Shown here piece after piece: positions 1 through 8,965 of a stretch of 64,000 bases of DNA. This DNA comes from Bacteroidales bacterium (GTDB lineage Bacteria; Bacteroidota; Bacteroidia; Bacteroidales; F082). Numbering within the stretch: the stretch's first letter is position 1; each line of letters starts with the position of its first letter. Location of the stretch: positions 1 to 64,000 of the forward strand of contig JAFSJF010000074.1 of the NCBI GenBank assembly GCA_017439405.1. Direction: 5' to 3'. Below the pieces are notes generated by a model, which did not search any database, was not told where the DNA came from, and was given only the letters and a program-made list of their open reading frames with translations. The translations under genes were made by a program, and so were the position numbers.

Positions 1-105
1 TATTTCCTCAAGTCGCATCGTGGGGTAAGGGGATGTTGGCTACATATTGATGTTGTGCTGTTGCTTTTTACTGAAAGCTACTACTAACGACTCATAAATC
101 TACCC

Positions 106-981
106 TTAATCGTGTATTGGATGATAGTTGCGGATTTTAGGCTCCTTAGCCTTTCGGTAATCTCCTCGTTTATATGCAAGATTCATCATTTCCATATTTA
201 CTTGTTTGAACCATTCTTCTTCGTCCCAATGAAATTTATTAGGGAACATGTCGCATAGATATTTTACACATGCAGAATCCTTTTCAAGCCTTTTTCTGTG
301 CTTTTCATAATCAGAAGGGCGAGTGATTGATTCTGTTTCTATCCCAAATGTGGCCGTAGAGACTTCAACTATATCAAAATCCGTATATGCCGATAGAATA
401 ACCCATGTATTCCAATCCTGCAAAGCAAATTGGTATCTGACATAATCATCCAAAGGGAGATGCTTAAGAAGGAAATCAGCTCTATACATTATTGAAGCGT
501 TACAGCACACAAACCCTTTTCCGTACCAAATAGCATCCTGCAACGGTATAGACCTATCGATAAACGCCTTATGCTCCAATATCTCGCCGGTCTTTCTATT
601 GTGAGTACGATGGTCTGTTATTAACACATTAGAATCAATATGCGACTCCATATAATCAAGCTGTATCTGCAATTTATTTGAATTGTGCCAATAATCATCG
701 TTATCACAATTACAGATGTATTTACCATGACATTCTTTGACACAAGTAGCCCAATTTGCTCCCAAACCAATATTTTTATCATGGAAAATCAATCGAATTA
801 TTTCAGGATATGACATCTTATATTTTTGAAGCACTTCCCTAGCATCATCTGTTGAGCAGTCATCTCCTATAATAATTTCAATATCAGCATTAACTTTCTG
901 GTTAATAATGCTTTCAATAGTTTGACCCACTGTTCCCGAACGATTGTATGAAGGAATAACGACTGAAATGAGTGTACTCAT
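106..981 (-). CDS. Family 2 glycosyltransferase
   Basis: A 291-residue GT-A fold glycosyltransferase that probably adds one sugar to the lipid-linked surface glycan at the cytoplasmic face. The N-terminus has the GT2 opening (SVVIPSYNRSGTV, residues 6-18), then GDDCSTDD near residue 40 for nucleotide-sugar binding and CDNDDYWH near residue 92 as the DxD-type metal site. No membrane segment is visible. The ATG at 981 puts the GT2 core at the usual distance from the N-terminus. It is the last gene read in a long minus-strand run and starts 28 bp after the fdtB-like aminotransferase. Donor and acceptor cannot be told from sequence. The 105 bases beyond its stop show no gene I can support. Confidence 0.85.
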   Translation of the reverse strand: MSTLISVVIPSYNRSGTVGQTIESIINQKVNADIEIIIGDDCSTDDAREVLQKYKMSYPEIIRLIFHDKNIGLGANWATCVKECHGKYICNCDNDDYWHNSNKLQIQLDYMESHIDSNVLITDHRTHNRKTGEILEHKAFIDRSIPLQDAIWYGKGFVCCNASIMYRADFLLKHLPLDDYVRYQFALQDWNTWVILSAYTDFDIVEVSTATFGIETESITRPSDYEKHRKRLEKDSACVKYLCDMFPNKFHWDEEEWFKQVNMEMMNLAYKRGDYRKAKEPKIRNYHPIHD

Positions 982-1009
982 AATAATAGTATAAAAAAAT
1001 CCCGCTTTA

Positions 1010-2140
1010 CTATCTTAAACCTAATTGAGAAGGACTGGCCATGAAATAATTAACGTCTACTACCACTTTCTCCATCCATTTAGAGCTGAGGAAAGGGCTT
1101 ATCGGCAAACTCAATTCCTGCCTCGCCAGTCTTTCGGTGATGGGAAGTTGTAAGCCTTGCCATACTCCAGCATAACATTCCTGCATGTGCGGCGGAATGG
1201 GATAATGGATCAGCGTCTGCACTCCCCGTCCTTTCAAGTATTGTTGCAACTCATCACGCCGTTCACACAATATTGGGAAAAGGTGATACACATTGTTCGC
1301 ATCAGGCAGGCGGACAGGTAGCTTTATCAGCGGATTCGTTATATGATTGTAATAATACGCCGCGACTTGTTGACGCAAACGATTATCCTCATCCAAGTGA
1401 CGCAACTTGACGTCAAGCACAGCGGCTTGGATTTCGTCCAAACGGCTGTTTCGTCCGCAGTATTTGAACACGTATTTCTTCTGGCTTCCATAGTTAGCCA
1501 AGGTTCGAATGGTATCTGCCAAAGCCTCATTGTCGGTTGTCACGGCACCTCCATCGCCCAATGCTCCAAGATTTTTGCCCGGGTAGAAACTGTGCCCTGC
1601 GGCTTCGCCTATCGAACCTGTTCTTTTGTTCCCATACATGCACCCATGCGCTTGGGCATTGTCTTCCACGAGGTGAAGATGATATTTCCTGCACAGTTCG
1701 CCAACCTTTTCCGTATAAGCACAGCGTCCGTACAAATGTACCAATAAAACAGAACGTGTACGCTCCGTAATGGCATCTTCAACAAGGGTATCGTCCAGTT
1801 CCAAAGTTTCGGGATTGGGTTCGACAAGCACAGCCTTCAAACCATTTTCCGTGATAGCAAGAACCGAGGCAATGTAGGTATTAGCAGGAACGATGACTTC
1901 ATCTCCTGGCTTCATCATGCCCAATTCGACATACGCCCGATAGATCCATATCAGCGCGTCCAAGCCATTGGCGCAACCGACACAATGCTTTGTTCCGACA
2001 TATTCGGCATAATGCTGTTCAAACCGAGCGTTTTCTTCACCTTGAAGATACCAACCGCTATCCACCACACGCCTAACGGCCTCATGGATTTCGTCGGCAT
2101 ACCTCGCAGTGATGTCTTTGAGAGAAAGGAAAGGTATCAT
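1010..2140 (-). CDS. fdtB: DegT/DnrJ/EryC1/StrS sugar aminotransferase (FdtB/QdtB-like)
   Basis: A 376-residue PLP-dependent aminotransferase of the DegT/DnrJ/EryC1/StrS family. It probably transfers an amino group from glutamate to C3 of a dTDP-3-keto-6-deoxyhexose. The N-terminal FLSLKDI opening, the CANGLDAL segment for PLP phosphate and the PLP lysine in [12 protein letters not shown] are all present, and length is normal. The ATG lies in an ATGA overlap with the stop of the acetyltransferase gene read before it, and that gene overlaps an FdtA-type ketoisomerase in the same way. This three-gene set makes dTDP-Fuc3NAc or dTDP-Qui3NAc. Sequence reading alone does not separate the fdt (galacto) from the qdt (gluco) version, so the symbol is provisional. 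Confidence 0.82.
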   Translation of the reverse strand: MIPFLSLKDITARYADEIHEAVRRVVDSGWYLQGEENARFEQHYAEYVGTKHCVGCANGLDALIWIYRAYVELGMMKPGDEVIVPANTYIASVLAITENGLKAVLVEPNPETLELDDTLVEDAITERTRSVLLVHLYGRCAYTEKVGELCRKYHLHLVEDNAQAHGCMYGNKRTGSIGEAAGHSFYPGKNLGALGDGGAVTTDNEALADTIRTLANYGSQKKYVFKYCGRNSRLDEIQAAVLDVKLRHLDEDNRLRQQVAAYYYNHITNPLIKLPVRLPDANNVYHLFPILCERRDELQQYLKGRGVQTLIHYPIPPHMQECYAGVWQGLQLPITERLARQELSLPISPFLSSKWMEKVVVDVNYFMASPSQLGLR

Positions 2141-2586
2141 ATCTTTTTAACATATTTTGCCGGATTTCCATACCAGACTTCGCCGTCCGGTATGTTTTTC
2201 GTCACTACGGATCCTGCTCCCACAACGGAATTCTTCCCGATGGTCAATCCAGGAAGAATGGTCGATCCAGCACCTATGGAAGCACCTTCACATATCGTTG
2301 TCTGCAGCAATTGCCATCCCTCATTCCCTGATTTCGGGTACTTGTCGTTCGTAAAAGTCACATTCGCTCCCACAAACACATTGTCGCCAATCTCGATGCC
2401 ATCCCAAATTTGCACCCCGCTCTTAATCGTGACACTATTACCTATCTTCACATCGTTTTCAATAAAACAATGCGAGCATATATTGCAATTCTCACCAATC
2501 TTTGCATTGGGCAGCACTACGCAATATTGCCACACATTTGTTGAGTCCGGCACAATTGCCTGGCAGTCCGAAAGAGGATGTATCAT
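2137..2586 (-). CDS. fdtC: Left-handed beta-helix sugar N-acetyltransferase (FdtC/QdtC-like)
   Basis: A 149-residue acyltransferase made almost wholly of hexapeptide repeats (for example [19 protein letters not shown]), forming a left-handed beta-helix trimer. It is predicted to acetylate the 3-amino group made by the neighbouring aminotransferase, using acetyl-CoA. I chose the ATG at 2586, which gives the start [10 protein letters not shown] and a clean ATGA overlap with the fdtA-like stop. A longer reading to 2667 would only add unrelated residues that overlap fdtA out of frame. At the other end it overlaps the aminotransferase start by ATGA. The stop-start overlaps imply translational coupling. 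Acceptor specificity is inferred from neighbours. Confidence 0.82.
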   Translation of the reverse strand: MIHPLSDCQAIVPDSTNVWQYCVVLPNAKIGENCNICSHCFIENDVKIGNSVTIKSGVQIWDGIEIGDNVFVGANVTFTNDKYPKSGNEGWQLLQTTICEGASIGAGSTILPGLTIGKNSVVGAGSVVTKNIPDGEVWYGNPAKYVKKI

Positions 2587-3011
2587 AGCCCTTTGTATTT
2601 GAGGAATTCCTGGTAGTCGCGAATGTAGTCTTCCGCATTGTATCTTTCGCTGGCCAACACCATGCAAACCGTTCCGCCCGAAAAATTGTCCAGATCACGC
2701 CAAAGGCCTGGGGCGACCAACAACCCTTTCCACGGCTTGTCCAAGACGAACGTCCTCTTACGGAGGCCGTCGTCCATCGTCACATGGAGCGAACCGCTGG
2801 TAGCCACCATAAGTTGCTCCAGCTCCTTGTGTGCATGAGACCCGCGCGAGGCTTCAGGCACCATGTAAAGATAATAGATGCGCCGTATTTCAAAAGGGAT
2901 GTCGTTGCCACCTTCTATTACCGACAAATAGCCTCTGGAATCGGTATATTTCCGGATGTCAATCAATTTGCAATCATCAACCGTGGATTGGACGGAATCA
3001 CGAATCGTCAT
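2583..3011 (-). CDS. fdtA: dTDP-4-keto-6-deoxyglucose 3,4-ketoisomerase (FdtA/QdtA, WxcM-like)
   Basis: A 142-residue cupin-like sugar ketoisomerase. It converts dTDP-4-keto-6-deoxy-D-glucose to the 3-keto isomer, the first committed step to dTDP-3-amino-3,6-dideoxyhexoses. Family marks are the [12 protein letters not shown] segment near residue 24, the [11 protein letters not shown] strand, and the SHAHKELEQ histidine pair near residue 58 that forms the active site. Its start overlaps the preceding glycosyltransferase stop (ATGA at 3008-3011) and its stop overlaps the acetyltransferase start. The dTDP-glucose synthase and 4,6-dehydratase that supply the substrate are not in this window. FdtA and QdtA differ in C4 stereochemistry, which I cannot assign. 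Confidence 0.85.
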   Translation of the reverse strand: MTIRDSVQSTVDDCKLIDIRKYTDSRGYLSVIEGGNDIPFEIRRIYYLYMVPEASRGSHAHKELEQLMVATSGSLHVTMDDGLRKRTFVLDKPWKGLLVAPGLWRDLDNFSGGTVCMVLASERYNAEDYIRDYQEFLKYKGL

Positions 3012-4006
3012 AATCGTTTCTTTATGTTTTTGTTCGTTTTTATTTCCTTATGATAGCGGAATAGCCAAAAGAGGAGTCTTGTCCTGGTTGCTCTTTGGGC
3101 TTGGCGGAAATGCGAAGATGAGCGAATCGTTGCGGGTGCTTTATTCACCAATTCCTTTGCTTTTCCGTAGTCATACCGATGCAGATGCAGCAAAAACTCC
3201 TTATAGAAAACATAGTCGGTCGCCCATTCTTCTGTAAACGGGACATCGTCGGGGAAAAGTGCGTGCAGATAACGTCGAATACTGGCCAAACCTTGATGAT
3301 AGTCCATATACCTCGGATGGTCGTATGACACAAAGGTCGCCGACTCTTGATGCACCCGATACACCACAGTCTTGTCAGGCAGATAGCCGAAACGGGTGTG
3401 ATGCGCCAATACGCTCTGCATGGGATAGTCTTCGACGGGAAAACCAAGTCGGATGTATTCTTCCAAGTCCACAAATTGCATCAAATCCATGCGAATGAGC
3501 AACGACAACGGCATGGCATAAACACCACCGTACCTGTCATAATAATACCTGCTGACATCTCCATCCGGGACAGGTTCAAACGGAGCGATACCTTCTATCA
3601 ACTTTCCCGACTGCACCATCAGCCGGTATCCATTGGTGCATACCACGCCATACTCCGGATGCTCTTGCATGAAATGGAGCTGCTCTTGCAGCTTATGGTC
3701 GTCGCACCAATAGTCGTCGCCTGCCAGAATGGCCAAATAATCGCCCGTAGAAGCCTTTACCGTCCGAGCAAAATTGGCCATGATACCCAGATTTTTCTCA
3801 TTAGGGAGCAGGCGTACTACATCAGGATAGCGCCGCTGATAATCATTGCAAATATCCCATGTATTATCGGCACTACAATCCTCGCCAACGACAACCTCAA
3901 GTTCAAAGTCACCATGTTGGCCAATGACGCTGTCCAAGGTCTGGGCAATGGTATCTTGTTGGTTGTAGGTAAAAACCACAACCGAAATTTTGGGACGAGC
4001 ATTCAT
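3008..4006 (-). CDS. Family 2 glycosyltransferase
   Basis: A 332-residue GT2 enzyme. The fold opens with ISVVVFTYNQQDT (residues 7-19), followed by VGEDCSADNTW near residue 40 and AGDDYWCDD near residue 95 as the metal-binding DxD-type site. The C-terminal third contains FVYRVH-like and basic stretches typical of the acceptor region of Bacteroidota GT2 enzymes, and it ends in a Lys-rich tail. It overlaps fdtA by ATGA and starts 6 bp after the deacetylase stop, so it belongs to the same transcription unit. Position next to the dTDP-amino-sugar genes suggests, but does not prove, that it transfers that sugar. Confidence 0.85.
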   Translation of the reverse strand: MNARPKISVVVFTYNQQDTIAQTLDSVIGQHGDFELEVVVGEDCSADNTWDICNDYQRRYPDVVRLLPNEKNLGIMANFARTVKASTGDYLAILAGDDYWCDDHKLQEQLHFMQEHPEYGVVCTNGYRLMVQSGKLIEGIAPFEPVPDGDVSRYYYDRYGGVYAMPLSLLIRMDLMQFVDLEEYIRLGFPVEDYPMQSVLAHHTRFGYLPDKTVVYRVHQESATFVSYDHPRYMDYHQGLASIRRYLHALFPDDVPFTEEWATDYVFYKEFLLHLHRYDYGKAKELVNKAPATIRSSSHFRQAQRATRTRLLFWLFRYHKEIKTNKNIKKRL

Positions 4007-4012
4007 ATCAAA

Positions 4013-4798
4013 CTATCTTCCTTCGCAATCTTTGTACAGCAGCCTTTTGCCCTGAGTGAACTTCTCGACAAACGTTTCCGACACATTCACCCGAGGCAGG
4101 AACCACCTGCCCGTCCACCAACACGCCCTCACCGACCCTTCGATGGCAGAAAAAGCCATCTTGAAGCCCATTTTACGAATCATTTTTCTGTTTGAATTCG
4201 AAACCTCAACCACTCTTCCATAGGGAAAAGCAAACGTTTTCACATCAACGCCCAACTCTTGTTCAAGCCACCGTTTACCGCCAACACATTGCTCGCGCAT
4301 CTCCTCGTCTGAAAGATTGCGAAACACAAGATGTTGCAAACCATGTCCACCAATACTACACAATGGATCCTTAGCCAATAGTTTCAGATGTTCCATCGTA
4401 ATGTATCCAGCCTTGTCGACCAAGTCTTTTGTGACAAACATCGTGAAAGGGATGCCATATCGTTTCAATATGGGGTAGGCTTCGGTAAACACGGTGTCGT
4501 AGGTGTCGTCAAACGTCAGGTGGAAACATTTTTTCCGCCATTGTCGTTTTTGCACCATCCGGAAAAGCTCATCTTGCGAAAGTGCCCGCCACCCTTCATC
4601 CACCAAAAACGAAATAAACCGCTCAAAAGAGTCGCGGCTCAGCTCAAAAGCATTCTTACATTCACCAATTGACATCTTGAACCCATGTGCCATGAAAACC
4701 AACGGCGACTCCATTCCATAACACCTCCATAAGAGCCGCATCCATAGCTTGTATGCCCTGTTGTGTTCGCGAATCAAACGTTGTTTTATCGTTATCAT
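4013..4798 (-). CDS. Polysaccharide deacetylase (NodB-homology, CE4)
   Basis: A 261-residue protein with a NodB-homology domain, expected to remove an N- or O-acetyl group from a glycan or lipid-linked sugar. The CE4 motifs are seen in order: LTFDDTYDT (motif 1, Asp-Asp), SIGGHGLQH (motif 2, two metal histidines) and FAFPYGR (motif 3). No signal peptide is visible, so it may act on the cytoplasmic lipid-linked intermediate. The start is set at the ATG at 4798, which overlaps the preceding stop as TGATG. A TTG one codon upstream is less likely. It sits among glycosyltransferases, which fits tailoring of the repeat unit. Confidence 0.82.
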   Translation of the reverse strand: MITIKQRLIREHNRAYKLWMRLLWRCYGMESPLVFMAHGFKMSIGECKNAFELSRDSFERFISFLVDEGWRALSQDELFRMVQKRQWRKKCFHLTFDDTYDTVFTEAYPILKRYGIPFTMFVTKDLVDKAGYITMEHLKLLAKDPLCSIGGHGLQHLVFRNLSDEEMREQCVGGKRWLEQELGVDVKTFAFPYGRVVEVSNSNRKMIRKMGFKMAFSAIEGSVRACWWTGRWFLPRVNVSETFVEKFTQGKRLLYKDCEGR

Positions 4799-5733
4799 CA
4801 ATAAACGTCCTCCACCTTTATCTTTTGGGCCAATTCCGGGTTCTTCAGATACTTGAAGAACCGAAGAGCACCCCTGCGTTGCTGAAGGCTGAAATACACA
4901 TCCCGATCTTTTTGTCCCAACACATAAAATTGAAAACTCTTTTTTATCAAGGCCATCGTCTGTCCCATTTTGAACTCTTTCACGTCCTTGGTCATCCGAA
5001 AACCATTTTTCCGGAACAAGGCATACGCTTCGGCTGTCCCATTATTGAAGAAATGCCGCGCAATGCCTTTCTCACTCCCGTGCTTGGCCACTTTTTGCAT
5101 GTGCTGCATGACGGCAAACGGTGTGTAGCCAATCAGACAATGGTCTTCAAACATTTTTCTGACAAAACCAGTATCACCATCGCCGATAAGATAATCACCC
5201 ACCAAGTCGGGATTGAACCCATGCAACCTCTCGAAGGTCGTCTTTTTCACCGACATGAGTCCCCCGTTAAGGTATATCTCGTAGCCATACTTTATATCGC
5301 TTCCATAATCCAATTGGCCAAGCATAAACTTATACGGCGCTATCCAATCAGGTTCTTCGCCATCCCACAGAATCTCGATTCTTCCCGTAACAGCCTCACA
5401 TTCCGGATTCCGTTCATACACTTCTTGAATACGTTCGAGACATTCGGGATTAAAAAGCCCGTCATTGTCGGCAAAGACGAGGATGTCGCCCTTGGCTACC
5501 CTTGCGCCGCCATGACGTGCCGCAGTGGCCCCTGGCTGAGGCTCGTAAAGATAACGGAAATTATCCCTGCCCAGAATCATGGCCTCCACGGCCTGCTTGG
5601 TATCATCGGTGGAGCGGTTGTCCACAACGATGACCTCAAACTCCTCCTCGGGAAGAGTTTGGGAAAACCATGTGGGCAAAGACTGCCGTAATAGTTCAGC
5701 GCCGTTATATGTGGGGATGATGACGGAAAACAT
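4798..5733 (-). CDS. Family 2 glycosyltransferase
   Basis: A 311-residue GT2 enzyme starting almost directly with the nucleotide-binding strand (FSVIIPTYNGAELL). VVDNRSTDDT lies near residue 36 and VFADNDGLF near residue 90 supplies the DxD-like aspartates. The second half carries GDYLIGDGDTGF, a loop seen in GT2 enzymes related to the mycofactocin/WcaA type. No transmembrane segment. It ends by a TGATG overlap with the deacetylase and starts 9 bp after the next GT2 stop, so it is part of the same operon. Donor and linkage are unknown. Confidence 0.84.
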   Translation of the reverse strand: MFSVIIPTYNGAELLRQSLPTWFSQTLPEEEFEVIVVDNRSTDDTKQAVEAMILGRDNFRYLYEPQPGATAARHGGARVAKGDILVFADNDGLFNPECLERIQEVYERNPECEAVTGRIEILWDGEEPDWIAPYKFMLGQLDYGSDIKYGYEIYLNGGLMSVKKTTFERLHGFNPDLVGDYLIGDGDTGFVRKMFEDHCLIGYTPFAVMQHMQKVAKHGSEKGIARHFFNNGTAEAYALFRKNGFRMTKDVKEFKMGQTMALIKKSFQFYVLGQKDRDVYFSLQQRRGALRFFKYLKNPELAQKIKVEDVY

Positions 5734-5742
5734 AGTAATACT

Positions 5743-6741
5743 CTACGATGCTCTTTGACACTCTTTGAATTCTTTGAATCCAAAGAAAACAAATCTAATA
5801 TACTCCAAGGCTTTCTTTTTCCCCAGACTAGTAAGAACAAAAGAGTTATTAAAAAAATGTTTTCTACAAAGCATTCTCAGTTCACGAACATCATTGTCCG
5901 ACATAAGCCGAACATATTTCTGATATTGAATTATAACATACTGTTCAATCGCGCGAACAGATTCCCTGATGCTCTTTTCTTCAACGGGGATGATCCCACT
6001 AATATCGTTCATATACTTGCCGCAAACAAAACTGTTTTCATATACAGTTTGAGGCTTGGGAATCTTATTAAGAGTCCTCGTTAATGATTCACTATTGTCA
6101 CGACAGATATAATACGGTATATTACACACCTTCATCCTCTGCGACAACAATATGGATTTGCAGGTATAAGGAATGTCTTCACCCATATTGATCTCTGGAG
6201 AAAAAACACCATTGTCATCAAGATACTCCCTTCGATATACTTGTGTCCACACTTGACTGATTTTACCCAGATTCTGCAATCCCTGCTGCTTCCAAAAAGT
6301 GATTCCTGAAAAGGCATCCTTATTCTCCGCCCAACAAACATTTTCTTCCTGCATGGTGTTATTCCTTAACATTGTAAAACCAAAAAGAAAAACATCTAAA
6401 CAATTCTTCTCGCACATTTCCAATATCTCGCCGAGGCAATTCGGCGCGATCATGTCGTCCGAATCCACGTTCCAAATGTACTTTCCGCGGGCTATTTTGC
6501 GGCCTGTGTTGCGTGCGGCACCCAGTTTCTTGTTCACCTCATGCTCCACAAGGATGAGGTTCGGATGCTTCTTTTGGTATTCAAGCACAATGTCGCGAGA
6601 ATGGTCGGGCGAGCCGTCGTTCACGCAGATGACTTCGTAGTCCTCTTCAGGAATGTCCTGCTGATACACGCTGTCCAGGCACCGGGCGATGTACGGCTCA
6701 ACATTATAAAAAGGAATTATTATGGAGAGTCTAATATTCAC
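5743..6741 (-). CDS. Family 2 glycosyltransferase (GTG start)
   Basis: A 332-residue GT2 enzyme (LSIIIPFYNVEPYI at residues 5-18, CVNDGSPDHSR near residue 40, WNVDSDDMIAP near residue 92). The first usable start is GTG at 6741; no in-frame ATG exists before the GT2 core, and an ATG two bases earlier is out of frame and meets TGA at once. The gene begins 8 bp after the GT8 stop. The region is richer in A and T than the fdt genes. It resembles the WcaA/EpsJ-type GT2 enzymes common in Bacteroidota capsule loci, but the sugar is not known. Confidence 0.84.
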   Translation of the reverse strand: MNIRLSIIIPFYNVEPYIARCLDSVYQQDIPEEDYEVICVNDGSPDHSRDIVLEYQKKHPNLILVEHEVNKKLGAARNTGRKIARGKYIWNVDSDDMIAPNCLGEILEMCEKNCLDVFLFGFTMLRNNTMQEENVCWAENKDAFSGITFWKQQGLQNLGKISQVWTQVYRREYLDDNGVFSPEINMGEDIPYTCKSILLSQRMKVCNIPYYICRDNSESLTRTLNKIPKPQTVYENSFVCGKYMNDISGIIPVEEKSIRESVRAIEQYVIIQYQKYVRLMSDNDVRELRMLCRKHFFNNSFVLTSLGKKKALEYIRFVFFGFKEFKECQRAS

Positions 6742-6749
6742 ATTATACT

Positions 6750-7709
6750 TTATTCTTTTATTAATTCCGGCTTCTTAAGCCACAAACCGAATGGCCAAAT
6801 GAAATAGCGTTTGACAAACGCCACCATCTTTCTTGTTTTTGGTAATACTTCCGGCATAAATCTCCACGGAGACAGTCTTTTGTATTTTCGCCAAGTGTTG
6901 TAAAACGGATATGCATAATAATATGCCATCCATGGCTTTAATTCAGATGCATAATGAATAATAACAGGTTGCTTGGTCTCTCGAATCTCTCGTTGCATTT
7001 GAGGAGAATAAGTGTCGTAAAAATAAGGCATTAAAAACTGAACCTGATAATTAAACATAATGGGCATAGTCCTCTTTCTGTCACACAAAACGACATTAAG
7101 CACATCTTGGTCATTATTCCAAATCCTATCGTAATGATTCTCCAAATAATCCATACATTGTTGCCCTATACTGTTTTCACGCCAGTATTCCAGATTGATG
7201 AACACTACGCCGGCATTGAAATACCCCTTTTCTTCTTCATACTGCAATCTCTCGTAAAACTCTTTTTGATTATATGATATATCCGTAACCACACCAGCTG
7301 CAATCCCATTCCAATCCGCGTCAAAAAGTTCTCCCAATGAGCCATCCACAATGATGTCGCAGTCCAAATACAGCACTTTCTTGACTTCTTTCGGCAACAA
7401 TTCTTCTGCAGACAGTCTATAATAAGTGACTATAGACCATTGCCCTTGCTCGGCACCAAAACCGCGTAGCGGGAATTTCGCGAAGAATTGGTTATCTACC
7501 AAGCAATAATGAATATTTGTATGATAGGATTGCGCCAGCCGCTCAAGTTTATTCTGATTGATCTCTGACAAGGGCTTGTCTATTAGAACATAAGCATTTA
7601 ACTCCCTATTCCTGTTGTTCTCAAACACAGAAGTCAGCATCACGCCGCAATATGGTGCGTAATTGTCGTCGGTAGCACAAACTATATTAATCGGATTATC
7701 ATTCATCAT
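6750..7709 (-). CDS. Family 8 glycosyltransferase
   Basis: A 319-residue retaining galactosyl- or glucosyltransferase of family GT8. The core starts with INIVCATDDNYAPYCGVML (residues 7-25). The metal-binding DxD is LYLDCDIIV (Asp116 and Asp118), and IIHYASELKPW late in the protein is the conserved GT8 His-x-Ser/Lys region. Such enzymes extend LPS core or capsule using UDP-hexose. It is the first gene of this minus-strand run and faces away from the acyltransferase; the 159-bp gap between them shows plus-strand promoters but no clear minus-strand -7 box. Two adjacent ATGs (7706 and 7709) are possible starts. Confidence 0.87.
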   Translation of the reverse strand: MMNDNPINIVCATDDNYAPYCGVMLTSVFENNRNRELNAYVLIDKPLSEINQNKLERLAQSYHTNIHYCLVDNQFFAKFPLRGFGAEQGQWSIVTYYRLSAEELLPKEVKKVLYLDCDIIVDGSLGELFDADWNGIAAGVVTDISYNQKEFYERLQYEEEKGYFNAGVVFINLEYWRENSIGQQCMDYLENHYDRIWNNDQDVLNVVLCDRKRTMPIMFNYQVQFLMPYFYDTYSPQMQREIRETKQPVIIHYASELKPWMAYYYAYPFYNTWRKYKRLSPWRFMPEVLPKTRKMVAFVKRYFIWPFGLWLKKPELIKE

Positions 7710-7752
7710 AATTATGTAATTTTGACTATGTTATTTTACAATTAACAGTCTT

Positions 7753-7783
7753 TTTGCATGAAAGACAACGTATCCTACTTTTG
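7753..7783 (+). promoter_or_regulatory. Bacteroidota-type promoter P1 of the acyltransferase gene
   Basis: TTTG at 7753-7756, a 19-bp spacer and TACTTTTG at 7776-7783 match the Bacteroidota primary sigma consensus (TTTG, 19-21 bp, TAnnTTTG). It points toward the only plus-strand gene of the polysaccharide locus and predicts a start near 7790. Confidence 0.6.
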
Positions 7784-7800
7784 CTTAATATGAAGCAAAA
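7779..7800. promoter_or_regulatory. 8-bp perfect inverted repeat at predicted start site
   Basis: TTTTGCTT and AAGCAAAA form a perfect 8-bp inverted repeat around a 6-base loop, overlapping the -7 box and predicted start of promoter P1. It could be an operator or a 5' RNA hairpin; no regulator is known. Confidence 0.4.
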
Positions 7801-7821
7801 CACTAAAAAACGAGCAAACGC

Positions 7822-7851
7822 TTGTTCGATCAAACATTTTTTATATCTTTG
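7822..7851 (+). promoter_or_regulatory. Second Bacteroidota-type promoter P2 of the acyltransferase gene
   Basis: TTG at 7822-7824, a 19-bp spacer and TATCTTTG at 7844-7851, only 17 bp before the ATG at 7869. An imperfect inverted repeat (CGAGCAA/TTGTTCG, 7811-7828) covers its upstream box. Two tandem promoters suggest this gene is controlled apart from the minus-strand cluster. Confidence 0.6.
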
Positions 7852-7868
7852 CAAAAATCAATCTAAAC

Positions 7869-8954
7869 ATGAGCAAAACAATTACCCCCCCCAATCAAAA
7901 TACTGGAAATCAATTGATTAGACAATCAAACAACGAGCTTCTGCGCATTGTTTGCATGTTCTTTATCATGTTTCACCACTTTATCATCCATTCCATCTTC
8001 CCCGATGTGGTACACTCCGATTCGGCATTGGACACCGGCACTGCCGTTGCCACGCTTACCGAAGGGTTTCTCTATATCGGCGTCAACTGCTTTGTCCTCA
8101 TTTCGGGGTATTACCAAATCCGCCTACGCTGGAGAAGCATCTTCAACATCTTCCTCGTCTGCGCTTTCTACGGACTCATCGAATACTTTTTCCACCTATG
8201 GCACGACAACGCAAACATCGGCATGGGTGTGATAAACTATTCCATTCTCATCCTTTCGCATGGTAATTGGTGGTTCATCCACTGCTACGTCATACTGATG
8301 CTATTGTCGCCAATCCTCAACGCCGCCATCAAACAGCTTCCGCAAAAACAGCTCTTTTACATCATCATCTGCTTGACAATATGCCAGGTGTATTTCGGCT
8401 ATTTCTGGCAAATACCGCTATACGACACCAGCGGCTATCATTTCCTGCAATTCGTCTATCTGTATGTTATCGGCTCATATCTTCGCCGCTACACGCGCCC
8501 CGAAAAAAGGAGCAGAAGCAAATATTTCGCCGTTTATGCCGTTTGTGCGCTGATTTGGGGTGTGCTCACCTGCCTCGGTCACAAATATGACCTGACATCG
8601 TTCTGGTGGGCTTTCAATTACAACAACCCGATTCTGGTTATCGAGGCTATCGCGTTTTTCCTGCTGTTTCAGACGTTCAGTTTCAAAAGTCCCGTCGTCA
8701 ACAAGCTCGCTGTCGGCACGCTGGCCGCCTATCTCTTGCAAGACGGCGTTTATTCGCGCTCACTTTGGTATGACACCGCCGCCCGGCTGACCGCTACAGC
8801 GATTTGGCCCGTCAAACTCCTTGCCTCTTTACTATTTTCCGTTGTTTTCCTTATTGTTGTCATGTATGCCGACCAGCTGAGAATCAGGATGACGCGACCT
8901 ATACTCGACAAAATCTCGAAGTTAGACAAGAAGTACCCACTTTTTGACGACTGA
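7869..8954 (+). CDS. Acyltransferase family 3 membrane protein (OafA-type O-acyltransferase)
   Basis: A 361-residue integral membrane acyltransferase (Acyl_transf_3) expected to move acetyl or a similar acyl group from a cytoplasmic donor onto surface polysaccharide. The family start is seen in NELLRIVCMFFIMFHHF, with the arginine and the membrane-embedded histidine pair HHF near residues 36-38, followed by roughly ten hydrophobic segments and an RIRM/K-rich C-terminus. It is the only plus-strand gene in the first 28 kb and carries its own tandem promoters, so it looks like a separately regulated decoration module. It ends 11 bp before the convergent stop of the Gfo/SDR fusion gene. Confidence 0.88.
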   Translation: MSKTITPPNQNTGNQLIRQSNNELLRIVCMFFIMFHHFIIHSIFPDVVHSDSALDTGTAVATLTEGFLYIGVNCFVLISGYYQIRLRWRSIFNIFLVCAFYGLIEYFFHLWHDNANIGMGVINYSILILSHGNWWFIHCYVILMLLSPILNAAIKQLPQKQLFYIIICLTICQVYFGYFWQIPLYDTSGYHFLQFVYLYVIGSYLRRYTRPEKRSRSKYFAVYAVCALIWGVLTCLGHKYDLTSFWWAFNYNNPILVIEAIAFFLLFQTFSFKSPVVNKLAVGTLAAYLLQDGVYSRSLWYDTAARLTATAIWPVKLLASLLFSVVFLIVVMYADQLRIRMTRPILDKISKLDKKYPLFDD

Positions 8955-8965
8955 CATCAGATACC

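Noticed and set aside
1-105. Partial gene entering from the left edge
   Set aside because: Short frames exist on both strands but none has recognisable protein content.
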